Below are positions 52,345 through 62,369 of a stretch of DNA of 64,000 bases, one piece after another. Source of the DNA: Cordylochernes scorpioides (lineage: Eukaryota; Arthropoda; Arachnida; Pseudoscorpiones; Chernetidae); contig CP092863.1 of assembly GCA_030710605.1 (NCBI GenBank), positions 64,022,438 through 64,086,437 on the forward strand. Reading direction: 5' to 3'. A program made the position numbers and the translations under genes. The stretch's first letter is position 1; every line of letters starts with the position of its first letter. The notes below the pieces were generated by a model that worked only from the letters and a program-made list of their open reading frames with translations, searched no databases and was not told the DNA's origin.

Positions 52345-52610
52345 AAGTAAAAAATAGTACAAATGTGATATTGTACTGGGATAAGGTGCATAAATTAAGA
52401 AAAAGGCATCTCCTTATCGTGTAACTGAAAGTTGCTGATGGTTTGCTCCATCTATTGGAATAAATATCAACTATTCTCGTTGATTTTTAATTATTACAGA
52501 ATTGGCCAAATACCCATTCTTGATTAATCAAGAAAAGCTAACCACATACGCATTTCGGGCTGTTGGCCCTCATCAGCGTGGTGCAAGCTGTACCTTACAG
52601 CACGAATCTT
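52345..52610 (-). repeat. Family A element with hammerhead, single arm
   Basis: GCATCTCCTTATCGTGTAAC at 52406, TCAACTATTCTCGTTGATTT, TTGATTAATCAAG and the hammerhead core at 52541-52582, ending at GCAAGCTGTACC. Confidence 0.75.
52541..52582 (-). ncRNA. Hammerhead ribozyme-like motif with full consensus core
   Basis: Minus strand: stem I ACCACG/TGTGGT (six pairs, one G-U), CTGATGA, stem II GGGC-CAACA-GCCC (four perfect pairs), GAAA, TGCG loop closed by A-U, cleavage base A. Every conserved hammerhead position is intact. It is the best candidate in the window for in vitro self-cleavage, probably as a dimer because of the one- or two-pair stem III. Confidence 0.75.
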
Positions 52611-52832
52611 GTCTCCATTTTAGATGATTCCTGTTTCTTGTCCTCTTTCAGAACCTATAACAAAAAAAAACGGTTAGTTGTAGAAACTTAAAAATTTATA
52701 TATCTTTATACAAGGCTTTAAGGTATATATGGTAAAATTTATTAGTTTCTAATATTTTGTTCTCATGTTCGGGCCACAAACTTATGGGACACCCCTCGTA
52801 TTACCTTATGTTTCTAATTATAATCCAAACAA

Positions 52833-53808
52833 GTAGAAAGGCCCGTCCAAGGACGGGATCGGCTAGAGCAGGTGGATTCCTAATTTTATTTCTCACATTC
52901 CTTTTTGATACTTAATAATATGTAATCGGAAGCGTTCGAGGTAAAATAACGTTCATGGTCCGGCAGGGATCGATCCCCTTCCGAGCGTTGCAACATTTTA
53001 CCTTTCGGGTCATTTTATTGATATTTTTTTTAATTAACATTTTTACTTTAAAAGAGGTGAACTTACAATGAATAAATTTCTTTGTAAACAACATTTTTGG
53101 TGAAGCAAGCTGAACTATTTTCAAGAAGCCTTCCTTGCTTGCTTCCGTGGATTATTTTTATTTTAACACACTTAGAGTTTTACTGTATGTCGTTTGTTCC
53201 AATTCGAAATACTTTGCTCTACATTTTGGGCAAACTTGATCAAGTTGGCCACAAAAGTGCAGGGGAATTTGATCTTCCTCGAAACATGTCCCTGTTGGCA
53301 AAGGTAGATTATCTCCCTGTCGAATTCTTTGCATCCTCAGCCTACTGTTTTCCCTTTGAAGGGCTCTTTGATTTTCGCTCATATTCATTCGGTATTGCCG
53401 TTGTTGTTCATTATGCCGTTCTCTTACGGGTGAATTTAAACGTCTTTGTCGCTGCTGTTCAATACGGCGTTGCTTTGCTTCGATGGCCTCAACAATAGAA
53501 AGGGCTCTTTTAGGAGACATTGTTTATAAAGAAAAAATAATCAAGCTAAATTAAAAAAATAAAATTATTTAAAAATATTATTCCTCAAATATTCACCGAA
53601 TAAATTGCCGAAAGCAAAAAATGACTAATATGGTCAGAATAGAATAAAATAAAGGATGAAAACAAAAACCAAACAGACCTACAGCCGGCCACGTCACTTA
53701 ACTACGTAACTTGAACACGTGACACAGAATGGACCAATCCTATTCGGCTTCAACGAACAAACGCTTTATTATATGTGATTGTACCTTAGCAACTAGTGCT
53801 AGAAAGGA
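52833..53808 (-). mobile_element. Helitron, truncated
   Basis: On the minus strand it would start TCCTTTCTAGCACTAGTTGC at 53808, after an A, and end near 52833 with hairpin CCCGTCC-TT-GGACGGG (about 52838-52858) followed by CCTTTCTAC and T. Hairpin close to the 3' end, insertion between A and T, and a Helitron-type N-terminal ORF support the call. The end is CTAC and not the usual CTRR. About 976 bp, so Rep/helicase is missing. Confidence 0.65.
53158..53520 (-). pseudogene. Helitron-encoded protein, N-terminal fragment
   Basis: 120-codon minus ORF beginning MSPKRALSIVEA, with a charged Arg/Gln-rich region (QQRQRRLNSPVRERHNEQQR) and then HFCGQLDQVCPKCRAKYFEL, the cysteine motif found near the N-terminus of Helitron helicase polyproteins. 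The match stops after EQTT and a stop follows, so only about the first 110 residues are left. The + ORF over the same bases is a shadow. Confidence 0.7.
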
Positions 53809-54119
53809 TATTTCAATCAAATATCTCTTCGATTGGCTTCTTTGCAGATTCAAAAGCCAGTGAAAGAGCCATTTATTTGCTCAAAAATTCACAGAATTTA
53901 TTATCTTTTAATAAAGCTATACATTGCTAGTAGATCATTTTTTATTATATAGTTAACTCTCTGGTTAGAGGACACCTCTTCATAAAGGACACTTTGGCTC
54001 TGCAATTAGATGTCTTTTTCAAGGAGCTTCTACTGTAATAAAATTATTTAAAATAAATTTATCCCATTGAACGATTTTTTGACGAATATTAGAACACAAC
54101 AGATTATAATTTTCAAACC

Positions 54120-54250
54120 TAATCTTACCAAACCTTTATAAAAGCATAGGGCGCCTCTTCAGTTATAAAAAAAACGTTTAAAACAAGACCCCAGTTTTGA
54201 TGGGAGAGACACCCTATGCTTTTATAGATCAATTTTTTCCTCCTGTTCTA
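54120..54250. repeat. Fold-back fragment related to the 166-bp tandem
   Basis: ATAAAAGCATAGGGCGCCTC and the inverted GACACCCTATGCTTTTATAG; TTTTGATGGGAGAG is shared with family D and with 54905-55495. Confidence 0.6.
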
Positions 54251-54716
54251 GATGTAACATTAGCCTAGGCCATTCTGATTGGTTGAGATGTGGATTTGGT
54301 CAAAAAGTAACCATTTCCATTCTTAAGAAAAACTTTCGAGTTATGGAAATACTGATCCCCTTATCTCCCCTTTTTTTCCAAATAGCCACATGTAACCTTC
54401 AAGAGGAATTAGGTCCCCCTCTCAGTTATCAAAGATCTATTCCCCACAAATGTCTGTGATATTCCACAGGGGAAATAAAACTTATTTCTCTATACAGTCG
54501 CAATCATTAGCAGCAATTTATAGCTGGATGAGGCGGCAATGTTGGCCCAATCATCTGTTGAGGGAGACAGAGTTATATTTAAACCTTTTGTTTGTCTGGC
54601 ATTTGATGGTGTCCCCATCTTCCATCTTCCTTTTGTCCACATCTACTGCTCTAGATCTGTCTAGCCATCAGCAAGGAACTGGAGATGGAAATTTTGATAT
54701 GGGACACAATTGATCT
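54251..54716. other. Spacer without a supported gene
   Basis: Contains an 87-codon + ORF (54450-54713) with no recognised domain. No repeat structure. Confidence 0.3.
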
Positions 54717-54905
54717 ATCTTCTTCTTCTTCTTTCTTCTTTCTTATCTCCATTCAATCATATTAGGGTATCAAGCTTGTAAAGCTTGCTGATGGTTTCTG
54801 CCGGGAAGAGTAGAGCTCATCAATGGATGAGTCAATACAGTCAATAATGTGTTTTGGGGTTGTAGGTTGACACTTAGTACATAGTGGGAAAACCTTGCAA
54901 CCATT
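54717..54905 (-). mobile_element. Non-LTR 3' end (GAA-tail family), minus strand
   Basis: TTCTTCTTCTTTC tail, TCTCCATTCAATCATATTAG, then minus-strand coding for PKHIIDCIDSSIDELYSS. Confidence 0.65.
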
Positions 54906-55495
54906 CATTTGATCTATAAAAATATAGAGCATCTAGGTTTGATGTTTATTTTGATGGGAGAGTTATCTTATGTTTTTATAGATTATAAACACAAGGTAAT
55001 AAGACTTGCTCTAGATCTATCCAACCATCAGCAAGGAACTGAAGATGGAATTTTTGATGGGAGACAATTGTATAAAATTATATAAAAATATAGAGCATCT
55101 AGGTTTGATGTTTATTTTGATGGGAGAGGGCATCTTATGTTTTTATAGATTAAAAACACAAGGTAATAAGACATGCTCTAGATCTGTCTAACCATCAGCA
55201 AGGAACTGAAGATGGAATTTTTGATGGGAGACAATTGTATAAAATTATATAAAAATATAGAGCATCTAGGTTTGATGTTTATTTTGATGGGAGAGGGCAT
55301 CTTATGTTTTTATAGATTAAAAACACAAGGTAATAAGACATGCTCTAGATCTGTCTAACCATCAGCAAGGAACTGGAGATGGAAATTTTGACGGGAGACA
55401 ATTGTTCTATAATAGTATAGGACATCTAGGTTTGATGTTTATTTTGATGGGAGAGGGCATCTTATGTTTTGATAGATTAAAAACACAAGGTGTAA
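54905..55495. repeat. ~166-bp tandem repeat (about 3.5 copies)
   Basis: CATCTAGGTTTGATGTTTAT recurs at about 54930, 55096, 55263 and 55423. Each unit joins a family D-like end (TTTTGATGGGAGAG), a family C-like outer arm (AAACACAAGGTAATAAGACA) and CAACCATCAGCAAGGAACTG-type sequence. Confidence 0.85.
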
Positions 55496-55765
55496 AAAGA
55501 ACAAATATAAATAAATAAATAGTGTGTGACGTTTCAGTAACAGCGTTGTTACCGAAATGCCACACACTATTTATTTATTTATATTTGGTTTAGTTCTAAT
55601 TTATAATCCAAATTGTGCCTTATCATAGTACATTTTCTTTAGTTGATGTCTGATGATGGTAAAAACACCGTTACTGAAACATCACACACTATTAACTTAT
55701 TTGGATTTGATCTTATTACCTTGTATTTTTAATCTATAATCCAAATTGTGCATTATCATTTTTAT
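55484..55765. repeat. Fold-back element(s), family C
   Basis: A complete small hairpin (55505-55620) followed by a further arm (55640-55765) with CTGATGATGGTAAAAACACC, GTTACTGAAACATC. The latter keeps CTGATGA and GAAAC. Confidence 0.75.
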
Positions 55766-55833
55766 AGATTAAGGAACTGTATCCTGAAAATAAGAGGTTG
55801 CCTGGCCGACATTCATATTTATTTTTTAAAAAT

Positions 55834-56075
55834 GGACACTCCGGCCAGTTAAAATGTCATTTTCATTGAAACATTTCAACAAAAATCTTTTGTCTTCGTC
55901 AGGAGAAATAAAAATAAAGCATTTGGCAAGGGCGTTAAAAATTGTTCTCTTTTTTAAACAATTTTTAAAACACCCTTGCCAAATGATTTATTTTTAATTC
56001 TCCTGACAAAGATTTTTGTTGAAGCGTTGAAAAAATGACCCTTTAACTGGCTGAAGTGTCTATTTTTTAAAAATA
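55834..56075. repeat. Fold-back element, family E
   Basis: Outer arms AATGGACACTCCGGCCAGTT and inverse AACTGGCTGAAGTGTC. Left arm, minus strand: CTCCTGACGAAGACAAAAGA, then TTGTTGAAATGTT, a hammerhead-like order with intact CTGACGA and GAAA but poor stem I. Confidence 0.75.
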
Positions 56076-56103
56076 AATAAAGAAATGTAGTTGTTCCAGG
56101 GTC

Positions 56104-56470
56104 TTTCTTCTTCTTTCTTATCTCCACTCAATCATATTAGGGTATCAAGCTTGTAAAGCTTGAAACCATCATGAATGGGTGAAGTATAATGCGTCTGCCT
56201 TTGTCATTAAGACTGGGAGCACTACTCAGTGGCAGGCCGACTTAGCTCCAAAAGAAATGGCCGCCTCTGACATGAGGAACAGACGCCATGTGCAGCCGCT
56301 CCTAACATGGAGTACAAACGCTGCGTATCCTGTATCCCTGGATCAGGAGCCCTTACATGGTACTATCAGCGGGGCCTGCTGAGCCCAGGTCTTTAACGAG
56401 CTTGTTACTTATCCCCCTCCTTCTTTTTCATCCGGGCTTGGGACCGGCAAAGGCGGAGTTCCAGGGTTGA
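56104..56470 (-). mobile_element. Non-LTR 3' end (GAA-tail family), longest minus copy
   Basis: From the TTCTTCTTTCTTATCTCCAC tail to CGGGCTTGGGACCGGCAAAG. A 67-codon + ORF across it is antisense and not supported. This copy retains AAGCTTGTAAAGCTTG, a short palindrome near the 3' end. Confidence 0.65.
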
Positions 56471-56689
56471 AACACCAAGTAGGCTGAAAATTTCATGGGT
56501 ATCACTATATCTGAACAAAATGTTCTATAAACATAATTTAAAAACTAGCTTCTTTTTCTAATTAAACTTTTTAATCATGCATCAGTGCAAACAAAGAGAG
56601 TGTCAAAGATAGATTTATATTTTTAAAATTCAATTGCCATCTATCGTTAAAATTTGTATTTTTAGGCGATGTATTTCTTTTCACATAAA

Positions 56690-56930
56690 TCTTTAAATAA
56701 AAAGGCATATATTGGATCAAAATATCATTTATTTTACCAATATTTCAGTTGGCTGAACACCAACCTTTATCAAGGTATTAGATTAATATAATATGTTATA
56801 ATACCTTGATAAAGATTGCCGTTCAGCCAACTGAAATATTGGTAAAATGAATGATATTTTGATCCAATATATGCCTTTTTATTTAAAGATTTATTTATGG
56901 ATTGCTTTATTTTCAAAACGATATCAAATC
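56690..56930. repeat. Fold-back element, family B, complete copy
   Basis: AAAAGGCATATATTGGATCA and inverted TGATCCAATATATGCCTTTTT. Both arms carry the TTGATAA...GAAATATT degenerate core; in the right arm the hairpin reads AGATTGCCGTTCAGCCAACT. Confidence 0.85.
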
Positions 56931-56989
56931 ATATCTCTACAGACTTTACTGCGATGATAAAAGTTATTGATGAAATAGATATAGATATA

Positions 56990-57167
56990 CAGTAGAACCT
57001 CCATGAGAGGACACTCACGCTAGAGGACAACTCTCTACAAAGGACAGTTTTCATTGTCAAAATTACCATTTTTACTATTTAACAACTCTCCGGTAAGAGG
57101 ACACCTCTCCCTAAAGGACACTTTGTCTCTGCAATTAGGTGGTGTCTTTTACAAGGAGGTTCTACTG
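56990..57167. mobile_element. Tigger-like MITE, type T1
   Basis: CAGTAGAACCTCCATGAGAG to ACAAGGAGGTTCTACTG, TA flanks, inserted close to a family B copy. Confidence 0.87.
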
Positions 57168-57676
57168 TATATATATGTTATATTAAAATATTATTATTTT
57201 TTAAAATTATATTTCATAGATTCAAATACTTCTGTTAAACGACCGCCAGAGGTCATGCTTCCCCTATAAAAACTCGTTGTTGTTGTTTCCCGATGGCCAA
57301 CTCAAACTTTTGTAAATTATGTAAATAAGTTTTTCATTTTTTTATTCTTACGCCTTAAGCCAGGCAGTATTTTTATCAAATTGTTTTTTATGTATTCCTT
57401 AAGCTCAATTAAAGCTATTTTTGATAACTATTTTTATTAATATTATTCCCACGACTGCAAAACAGTATCATAATGGATCAAACAACCCTCTCAACATACC
57501 AAAATCAGCAGAAATAAATTTTAAATAATATTTATATATATTTCATTTTTTAACAATATCTGACTTTTTGAGATGGAGACTGAAGTTTGTTTAGGGTTTT
57601 AAATTGATTCCTACTTTTATATCTACACAATGAGAATTTTATAAAGTCTTGATCATTTATTCCATTATGTATCATA
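57168..57676. other. AT-rich spacer, nothing recognised
   Basis: No ORF with a domain, no tandem or inverted repeats of note. Confidence 0.4.
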
Positions 57677-57950
57677 AGTAATTAGATCCAATTTGTATTA
57701 TAGATTAGAACTACAAGATAATAAGACTAAATCGAAATAAATAGTGTGGGACATTTTGGTAATAGTGTTGTTACCATCATCAGACAATCTTTGTCTTTGA
57801 TGATGGCAACAACGCAGTTACAGAAACGTTGCACACTATTTGGATTTGGTCGATCATCTTTTATCTCTCAACTAATGGCAGCAAAGTCTATCATGGATAT
57901 CCTTTATATCTTTTTTTTCTAATCTATAATCCAAATTGTACCTCATCCTG
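57677..57950. repeat. Fold-back element, family C, with insertion
   Basis: Left arm AATTTGTATTATAGATTAGA...GTGTGGGACATTTTGGTAAT. The right arm is split by about 60 bp (57855-57915). Core reads TGATGATGGCAACAACGCAG, TTACAGAAACGTT. Confidence 0.7.
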
Positions 57951-58039
57951 TTATAATATTGGGAATGTATAGTCAAACCTTACATTATAACACCGCCACT
58001 TGGGACCAATATTTTTATCATATCAAAAGAATTGTTGGA

Positions 58040-59000
58040 AATATATAGTTTTAAATTGTGATTCGGGAAAACGGCTCTAGATGGCGTGCATCGCGGGATG
58101 CGCCACCGAGTAAAGCCACAGCGTAAATCCACAGAGTCCGTCCACGTGACCCTCTATACGACTATAAAAGTCGCGGCGAGAAAGAGGTCGGGGAGAGTGA
58201 GAGTGTGGAGATTAGGAGAGGATAGGGCATAGTCACAGGAGAAGAGAGGACAGGGCATAGGCGCGCGGAGAGGAGAAGGAATCAGATCGGAGTTAGGTGT
58301 GTGACTGAAGGTGGATCAAGTGAAGCTAATGTTTGAAGAAGTAAAGTTTAAAGAAGTGAAGCTAGAGTTTAAAGAAGTGAAGCTAGAGTTTAAAGAAGTG
58401 AAGCTAGAGTTTAAAGAAGTGAAGCTAAAGTTTGAAGAAGTAAAGTTTAAAGAAGTGAAGGTAGAGTTTAAAGAAGTGAAGCTAGAGTTTAAAGAAGTGA
58501 AGCTAGAGTTTAAAGAAGTGAAGCTAGAGTTTAAAGAAGTGAAGCTAGAGTTTAAAGAAGTGAAGCTAAAGTTTGAAGAAGTAAAGTTTAAAGAAGTGAA
58601 GCTAAAGTTTAAAGAAGTGAAGCTAGAGTTTAAAGAAGTGAAGCTAAAGTTTGAAGAAGTAAAGTTTAAAGAAGTGAAGCTAGAGTTTAAAGAAGTGAAG
58701 CTAGAGTTTAAAGAAGTGAAGCTAAAGTTTGAAGAAGTAAAGTTTAAAGAAGTGAAGTGTGAGGAGTGTGGCGGTAGGTGAAGAAACTCAAGGAAGTTAA
58801 GGAACTCAAGGAAGATAAGGAGCTCAAGGAGGTTAAAGATAAAGTCTTTAAAGAAGAGTTAAAGTCAAAGTAGAAGAAGTTAAGAATTGAATATATATAT
58901 GTAAGTAAAACCTGTTACGAACAAGATTTGCAAATAAGAAAATAAAAGTTATATTTTATGTCAATTTTGGTCTACTTTACATTTCCTCGAATTGCGCGAA
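58040..59000 (+). other. Promoter-like to polyA-like unit enclosing a KE-rich repeat ORF (possible LTR)
   Basis: TATAAAAG at 58163-58170, a purine-rich leader, the 7-residue repeat ORF (58329-58781), more Lys/Glu repeats, AATAAA at 58940-58945 and T-rich sequence after it. About 100 bp further, GGCTGGTGAAACACG has a TGG that could be a primer-binding start, so the unit may be an LTR or leader of an unidentified retroelement. No paired LTR is visible in the window. Confidence 0.35.
58329..58781 (+). CDS. Lys/Glu 7-residue repeat ORF
   Basis: First ATG at 58329 gives 150 codons. The protein is almost entirely the repeat V-K-L-E-F-K-E with variants KLKFEE and KFKE, from a 21-bp DNA repeat GTGAAGCTAGAGTTTAAAGAA. 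Charge alternates with hydrophobic V/L/F every 3-4 residues, so amphipathic helix or coiled coil is possible. It ends CEECGGR. Either a true low-complexity protein or an in-frame minisatellite; no homologue is recognised. Confidence 0.35.
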   Translation: MFEEVKFKEVKLEFKEVKLEFKEVKLEFKEVKLKFEEVKFKEVKVEFKEVKLEFKEVKLEFKEVKLEFKEVKLEFKEVKLKFEEVKFKEVKLKFKEVKLEFKEVKLKFEEVKFKEVKLEFKEVKLEFKEVKLKFEEVKFKEVKCEECGGR

Positions 59001-59139
59001 CACGGCTGGTGAAACACGATTATTTTTAAAAAAATTTTTTCTTTTCAACAAGCATGTTATGTGTTTATGCACAGCATAAATAAGTGTGACTTTGGAATTA
59101 TGGATACCCAGCATCTCCAACATGTGATGAGACAAGGGC

Positions 59140-59260
59140 GGGGATGTAAGGCTCAGTTGGTTTATTTGGTGCAGTGCTGGACTTATGGTCCGGTCCAGGA
59201 AGGTCGTTAAGTTCTGGGTCTGTTCAGACCGGTTGTAGGAGGGGTTGGAGCATTTCTCAA
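59140..59260 (+). repeat. Possible tRNA-derived SINE head
   Basis: GGCTCAGTTGGTTTATTTGG resembles a tRNA A-box region, followed by TGCTGGACTTATGGTCC like an anticodon arm. The B box is not convincing. Confidence 0.3.
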
Positions 59261-59564
59261 TCGCTAGTTAAGAACTAAACAGGACGAAAATTAATTGATA
59301 ATGGGCACGTTGTATTCAACAAATTGCCACAAAATGGTGGTCAATGGTCAAATACAATTTATACCCCCCATCTCTCTGGTGCCATTTCTCTCTGATAACT
59401 TAAATAATTAAATTTTTAAAAAATAAACAAAAAATAAAATAATTTTTATTGGCCATGTGTACAATTGGTTGACTACTTGTTGATACACAACAATATATAG
59501 AACTTAGAAGCTATTATATTGAAGTTTCACTGGAGGCGCAACTAGGACCAAAGTGGGGGTCGGT

Positions 59565-59800
59565 GGAAGGATGGTATAAACTGTTGGTTTTCGACCACTA
59601 TGACCCGTGTTCAATTCCCATATTAGGCAATTTTTTTCTCAAAATGCTCCAATAGCCCCTGATTCTTGCAAAATTCCAACCCCACCAGCTCATGCAAGTA
59701 ACCAATTGGGGCTCTAGCACCTTTGTAAGTGCAAAGTCGAACTGCTTTTCACATGTGTAGACATGTGGTGTACTTACAGTAAAAGCAGTCGCTAACTATA
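59565..59800 (+). mobile_element. SINE-A, near full-length copy
   Basis: tRNA-like head with GGTCGGTGGAAGGATGGT (A-box side) and GTGTTCAATTCCC (B box), linker, then body ATGCTCCAATAGCCCCTGAT to AGCAGTCGCTAACTA. Confidence 0.75.
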
Positions 59801-59849
59801 AACCAATAAAGGTGGTATATTAAAAGGCGTACATGGTATACAGAAGGTA

Positions 59850-60392
59850 TATCTACCTTTGCCAGTCCCAAGCCCGGATGAAAAAGGAGGTAGGAGCAGT
59901 AACAAGCTCTCTAAAAAACTGAACACAGCTGGCTTGGCTGATAGTACCCTGTAAAGGCCATTCAGGGATACAGGATGAGCAGTTTCTGTAATTCATGTTA
60001 GGAGCGGCTGTACATAACATCTGTTCCTCATGTCAGAGGCGGCCATTTCATATTGGAGCTAATTCGACCTGCTACTGAGTAGTGCTCTCAGTCTTAATGA
60101 CAAAAGCAGATGTATTCTACTTCACCCAGTCATGATGGTTGTCAACTCTACTTTGATGAGCTCTACTCATCCCCGGCAAATACCATCAACAAGCTCTACA
60201 GGCTTGATACCCTGATATGATTGAGCAGAGATAAGAAAGAGGACTCATCCCCAGAAGACACCATCAACAAGCTCTACAAGCTTGATACCCTGATATGATT
60301 GAGCAGAAATAAGAAAGAGGACTCATCCCCAGAAGACACCATCAACAAGCTCTACAAGCTTTATACCCTGATATGATTGTTGAGTAAGAAAG
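59850..60392 (+). mobile_element. Non-LTR 3' end (GAA-tail family) with 66-bp tail triplication
   Basis: Starts TTGCCAGTCCCAAGCCCGG and includes GTTCCTCATGTCAGAGGCGG and CTACTGAGTAGTGCTCTCAG. The last part, CATCAACAAGCTCTACARGC with TGATATGATTGAGCAGAGAT, is repeated three times (about 60180, 60245, 60310; period about 65 bp). Confidence 0.7.
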
Positions 60393-60904
60393 AAGAAGAA
60401 ATTACAGTAGCTAGTGCATCCCTATTATGGTAAATCTTGATTTTTTTCTACCTTCTTGTTGATGCTGGTGTTGTTTTCAGTATGAGGTTGTCACCAACGA
60501 CACAACCCATCTCTCTTGTGATTCAACTTTTTAAACATTTTTCTATGAATAAGAAAACTCTGCATTGATTTTAAAAACCTTTCAGAAAGCCAACACACAT
60601 GTATAAACTTGCAAAAATAGACTAACTTTCTCTTAGTAGCAATGTGCTGCCATTAATATAGGTACTGTAGTTAGAGTTGTATAGTAGATCAATACTATAA
60701 CACACTATGGGCTGCTTCTCTGTAACCCATTTGGTGTTAACTAATTATTATAACCATCTAGTTAGGAGCCAAGTTTAGTTTGTGCGGTGCTACTAATCAA
60801 CACTATTGTTGGATGTTTTGAACCTCTTCCATCTAGCTGATGGTAGCCTCAGCCAGGTTACATGACAACTTTTAGCCACAATGTGTACCACATATATATA
60901 TGTA
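60393..60904. other. Spacer, no supported gene
   Basis: No domain-bearing ORF or repeat recognised. Confidence 0.4.
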
Positions 60905-60929
60905 TATAAGATCAAAGAACTTGCGCATA

Positions 60930-60994
60930 AAATTAAATCCAAAAGACAAAAAACCTCTGATTGCGAGAGGTTTTTTGTCTTTTGGATTTAATAT
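60930..60994. repeat. Perfect 27-bp hairpin
   Basis: ATTAAATCCAAAAGACAAAA plus AACCTCT pairs perfectly with its inverse across a 7-nt loop (GATTGCG). Likely a minimal fold-back element or MITE relic. Confidence 0.85.
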
Positions 60995-61425
60995 ATGTAT
61001 ATGGCATATCCTGACCAGGAGCACATGTGCTTTATAGAAGGCAGAGCTCCATCTGGTGGAACAGAAATCAACTTATCATTGATTTAGCCTGTTCCATGAT
61101 ATTTGGCCAACCCAATTTCTTGATAAATCAAGAAAAGCCATCCACGAACGCGTTTCGCACTTTTGGAGCTCGTCAGGATGGAGTAGGCTGTACTGCGACC
61201 AAAAAGATTTTTTGGTGCCAGTTGCTTCTTGAATAACCAAGAAATGGGTATTTAAGGCCAAACTTGATTCATCAAGAAATTGGTTTGGCCAAATATCAGG
61301 GAACAGGCTAAATCAATGTTTAGTTGATTTCTGTTCCACCAGATGGCGCTCTGCCTTCTGTAAAGCACATGTGCTCCTGGTCAGGATATGCCATTTTTAT
61401 TTTAGATTTCAACACCGGACTTTTT
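60995..61425. repeat. Fold-back element, family A, with degenerate hammerhead
   Basis: Arms GCATATCCTGACCAGGAGCA and the inverted TGCTCCTGGTCAGGATATGC. The left arm has a minus-strand core at 61142-61182: CTGACGA and GAAACGCG intact, stem II broken, stem I with a mismatch at its inner end. Confidence 0.85.
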
Positions 61426-61479
61426 TTATCTTTTATTTTTTTCTTTCGTTTTTTCATAAATATGTATGTATTAAAAATA

Positions 61480-61725
61480 AAGAAGGCATATCATGACCAG
61501 GAGCATATGTGCTTTTTAGATGGCAGAGCGCCATCTAGTGGAACAGAAATCAACTAAACATTGATTTAGCCTGTTCCCTGATATTTGGCCAACCCATTTT
61601 CTTGATTAATGATATTTCTTGATATGCTAAATCAACATTTAATTGATTTCTGTTCCACTAGATGGCGTTCTGCCATATAAAAAGCACATGTGCTTGTGGT
61701 CAGGATATGCCTTTTTTTATTTTTA
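61480..61725. repeat. Fold-back element, family A, core-less
   Basis: GCATATCATGACCAGGAGCA to GTGGTCAGGATATGCC; the loop with the hammerhead is deleted. A third partial copy follows at 61795-61900 (CATATCCTGACCATGCTCAC). Confidence 0.8.
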
Positions 61726-61912
61726 ATATCAACACCTGACCTTTTTATTTTATTTTTTCTATCATTTTTTCACATATATGTATATATCAAAAACAAAAAA
61801 AAAAAGACATATCCTGACCATGCTCACATGAGAATTTTAGATGGCAGAGCGCCATCTAGTGGAACAAAAATTATTTAACTTTTTCAGTGATATTTGGCCG
61901 ACCATATATATA

Positions 61913-62240
61913 TGATACCCAAAAGGTAATTAGACTAAATCCAAATAAATAAATAGTGTGTGATGTTTCTGTAACAGTGTTGTTACCATCATCAGACAAA
62001 AGTACTCAATGATAAATAGTATTGCAACATGTGTTTTTAAATAGTTAGTATTAATTATCAAGTGTAATCAAGTACTGTTACCAAGTAACTATTTAAGAAC
62101 ATGCTGTGATATTATTTCTCATTCACTACTTTTGTCTGATGATGGTAACAATACCATTACCAAAACATCACACACTATTTGGATTTGGACTTATTACCTT
62201 ATGTTTATAATCTATAAATCAAATTGTGTCTTATCATTAT
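61913..62240. repeat. Fold-back element, family C, long spacer
   Basis: Arms with AGTGTGTGATGTTTCTGTAA and inverse; the spacer (62000-62130) is itself an imperfect palindrome. Right arm: CTGATGATGGTAACAATACC, ATTACC, AAAAC (GAAA lost). Confidence 0.8.
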
Positions 62241-62369
62241 ATCTCTAAATGAAAGGTGCAACAATGGGAAATCCAATATCACCAAATGTAGCTTGTATTC
62301 ATACACACAGACCAATTAGAAATCAAATCTCTGAATAAACACAAGGTTTTCATCCATAGCTATGATTAA

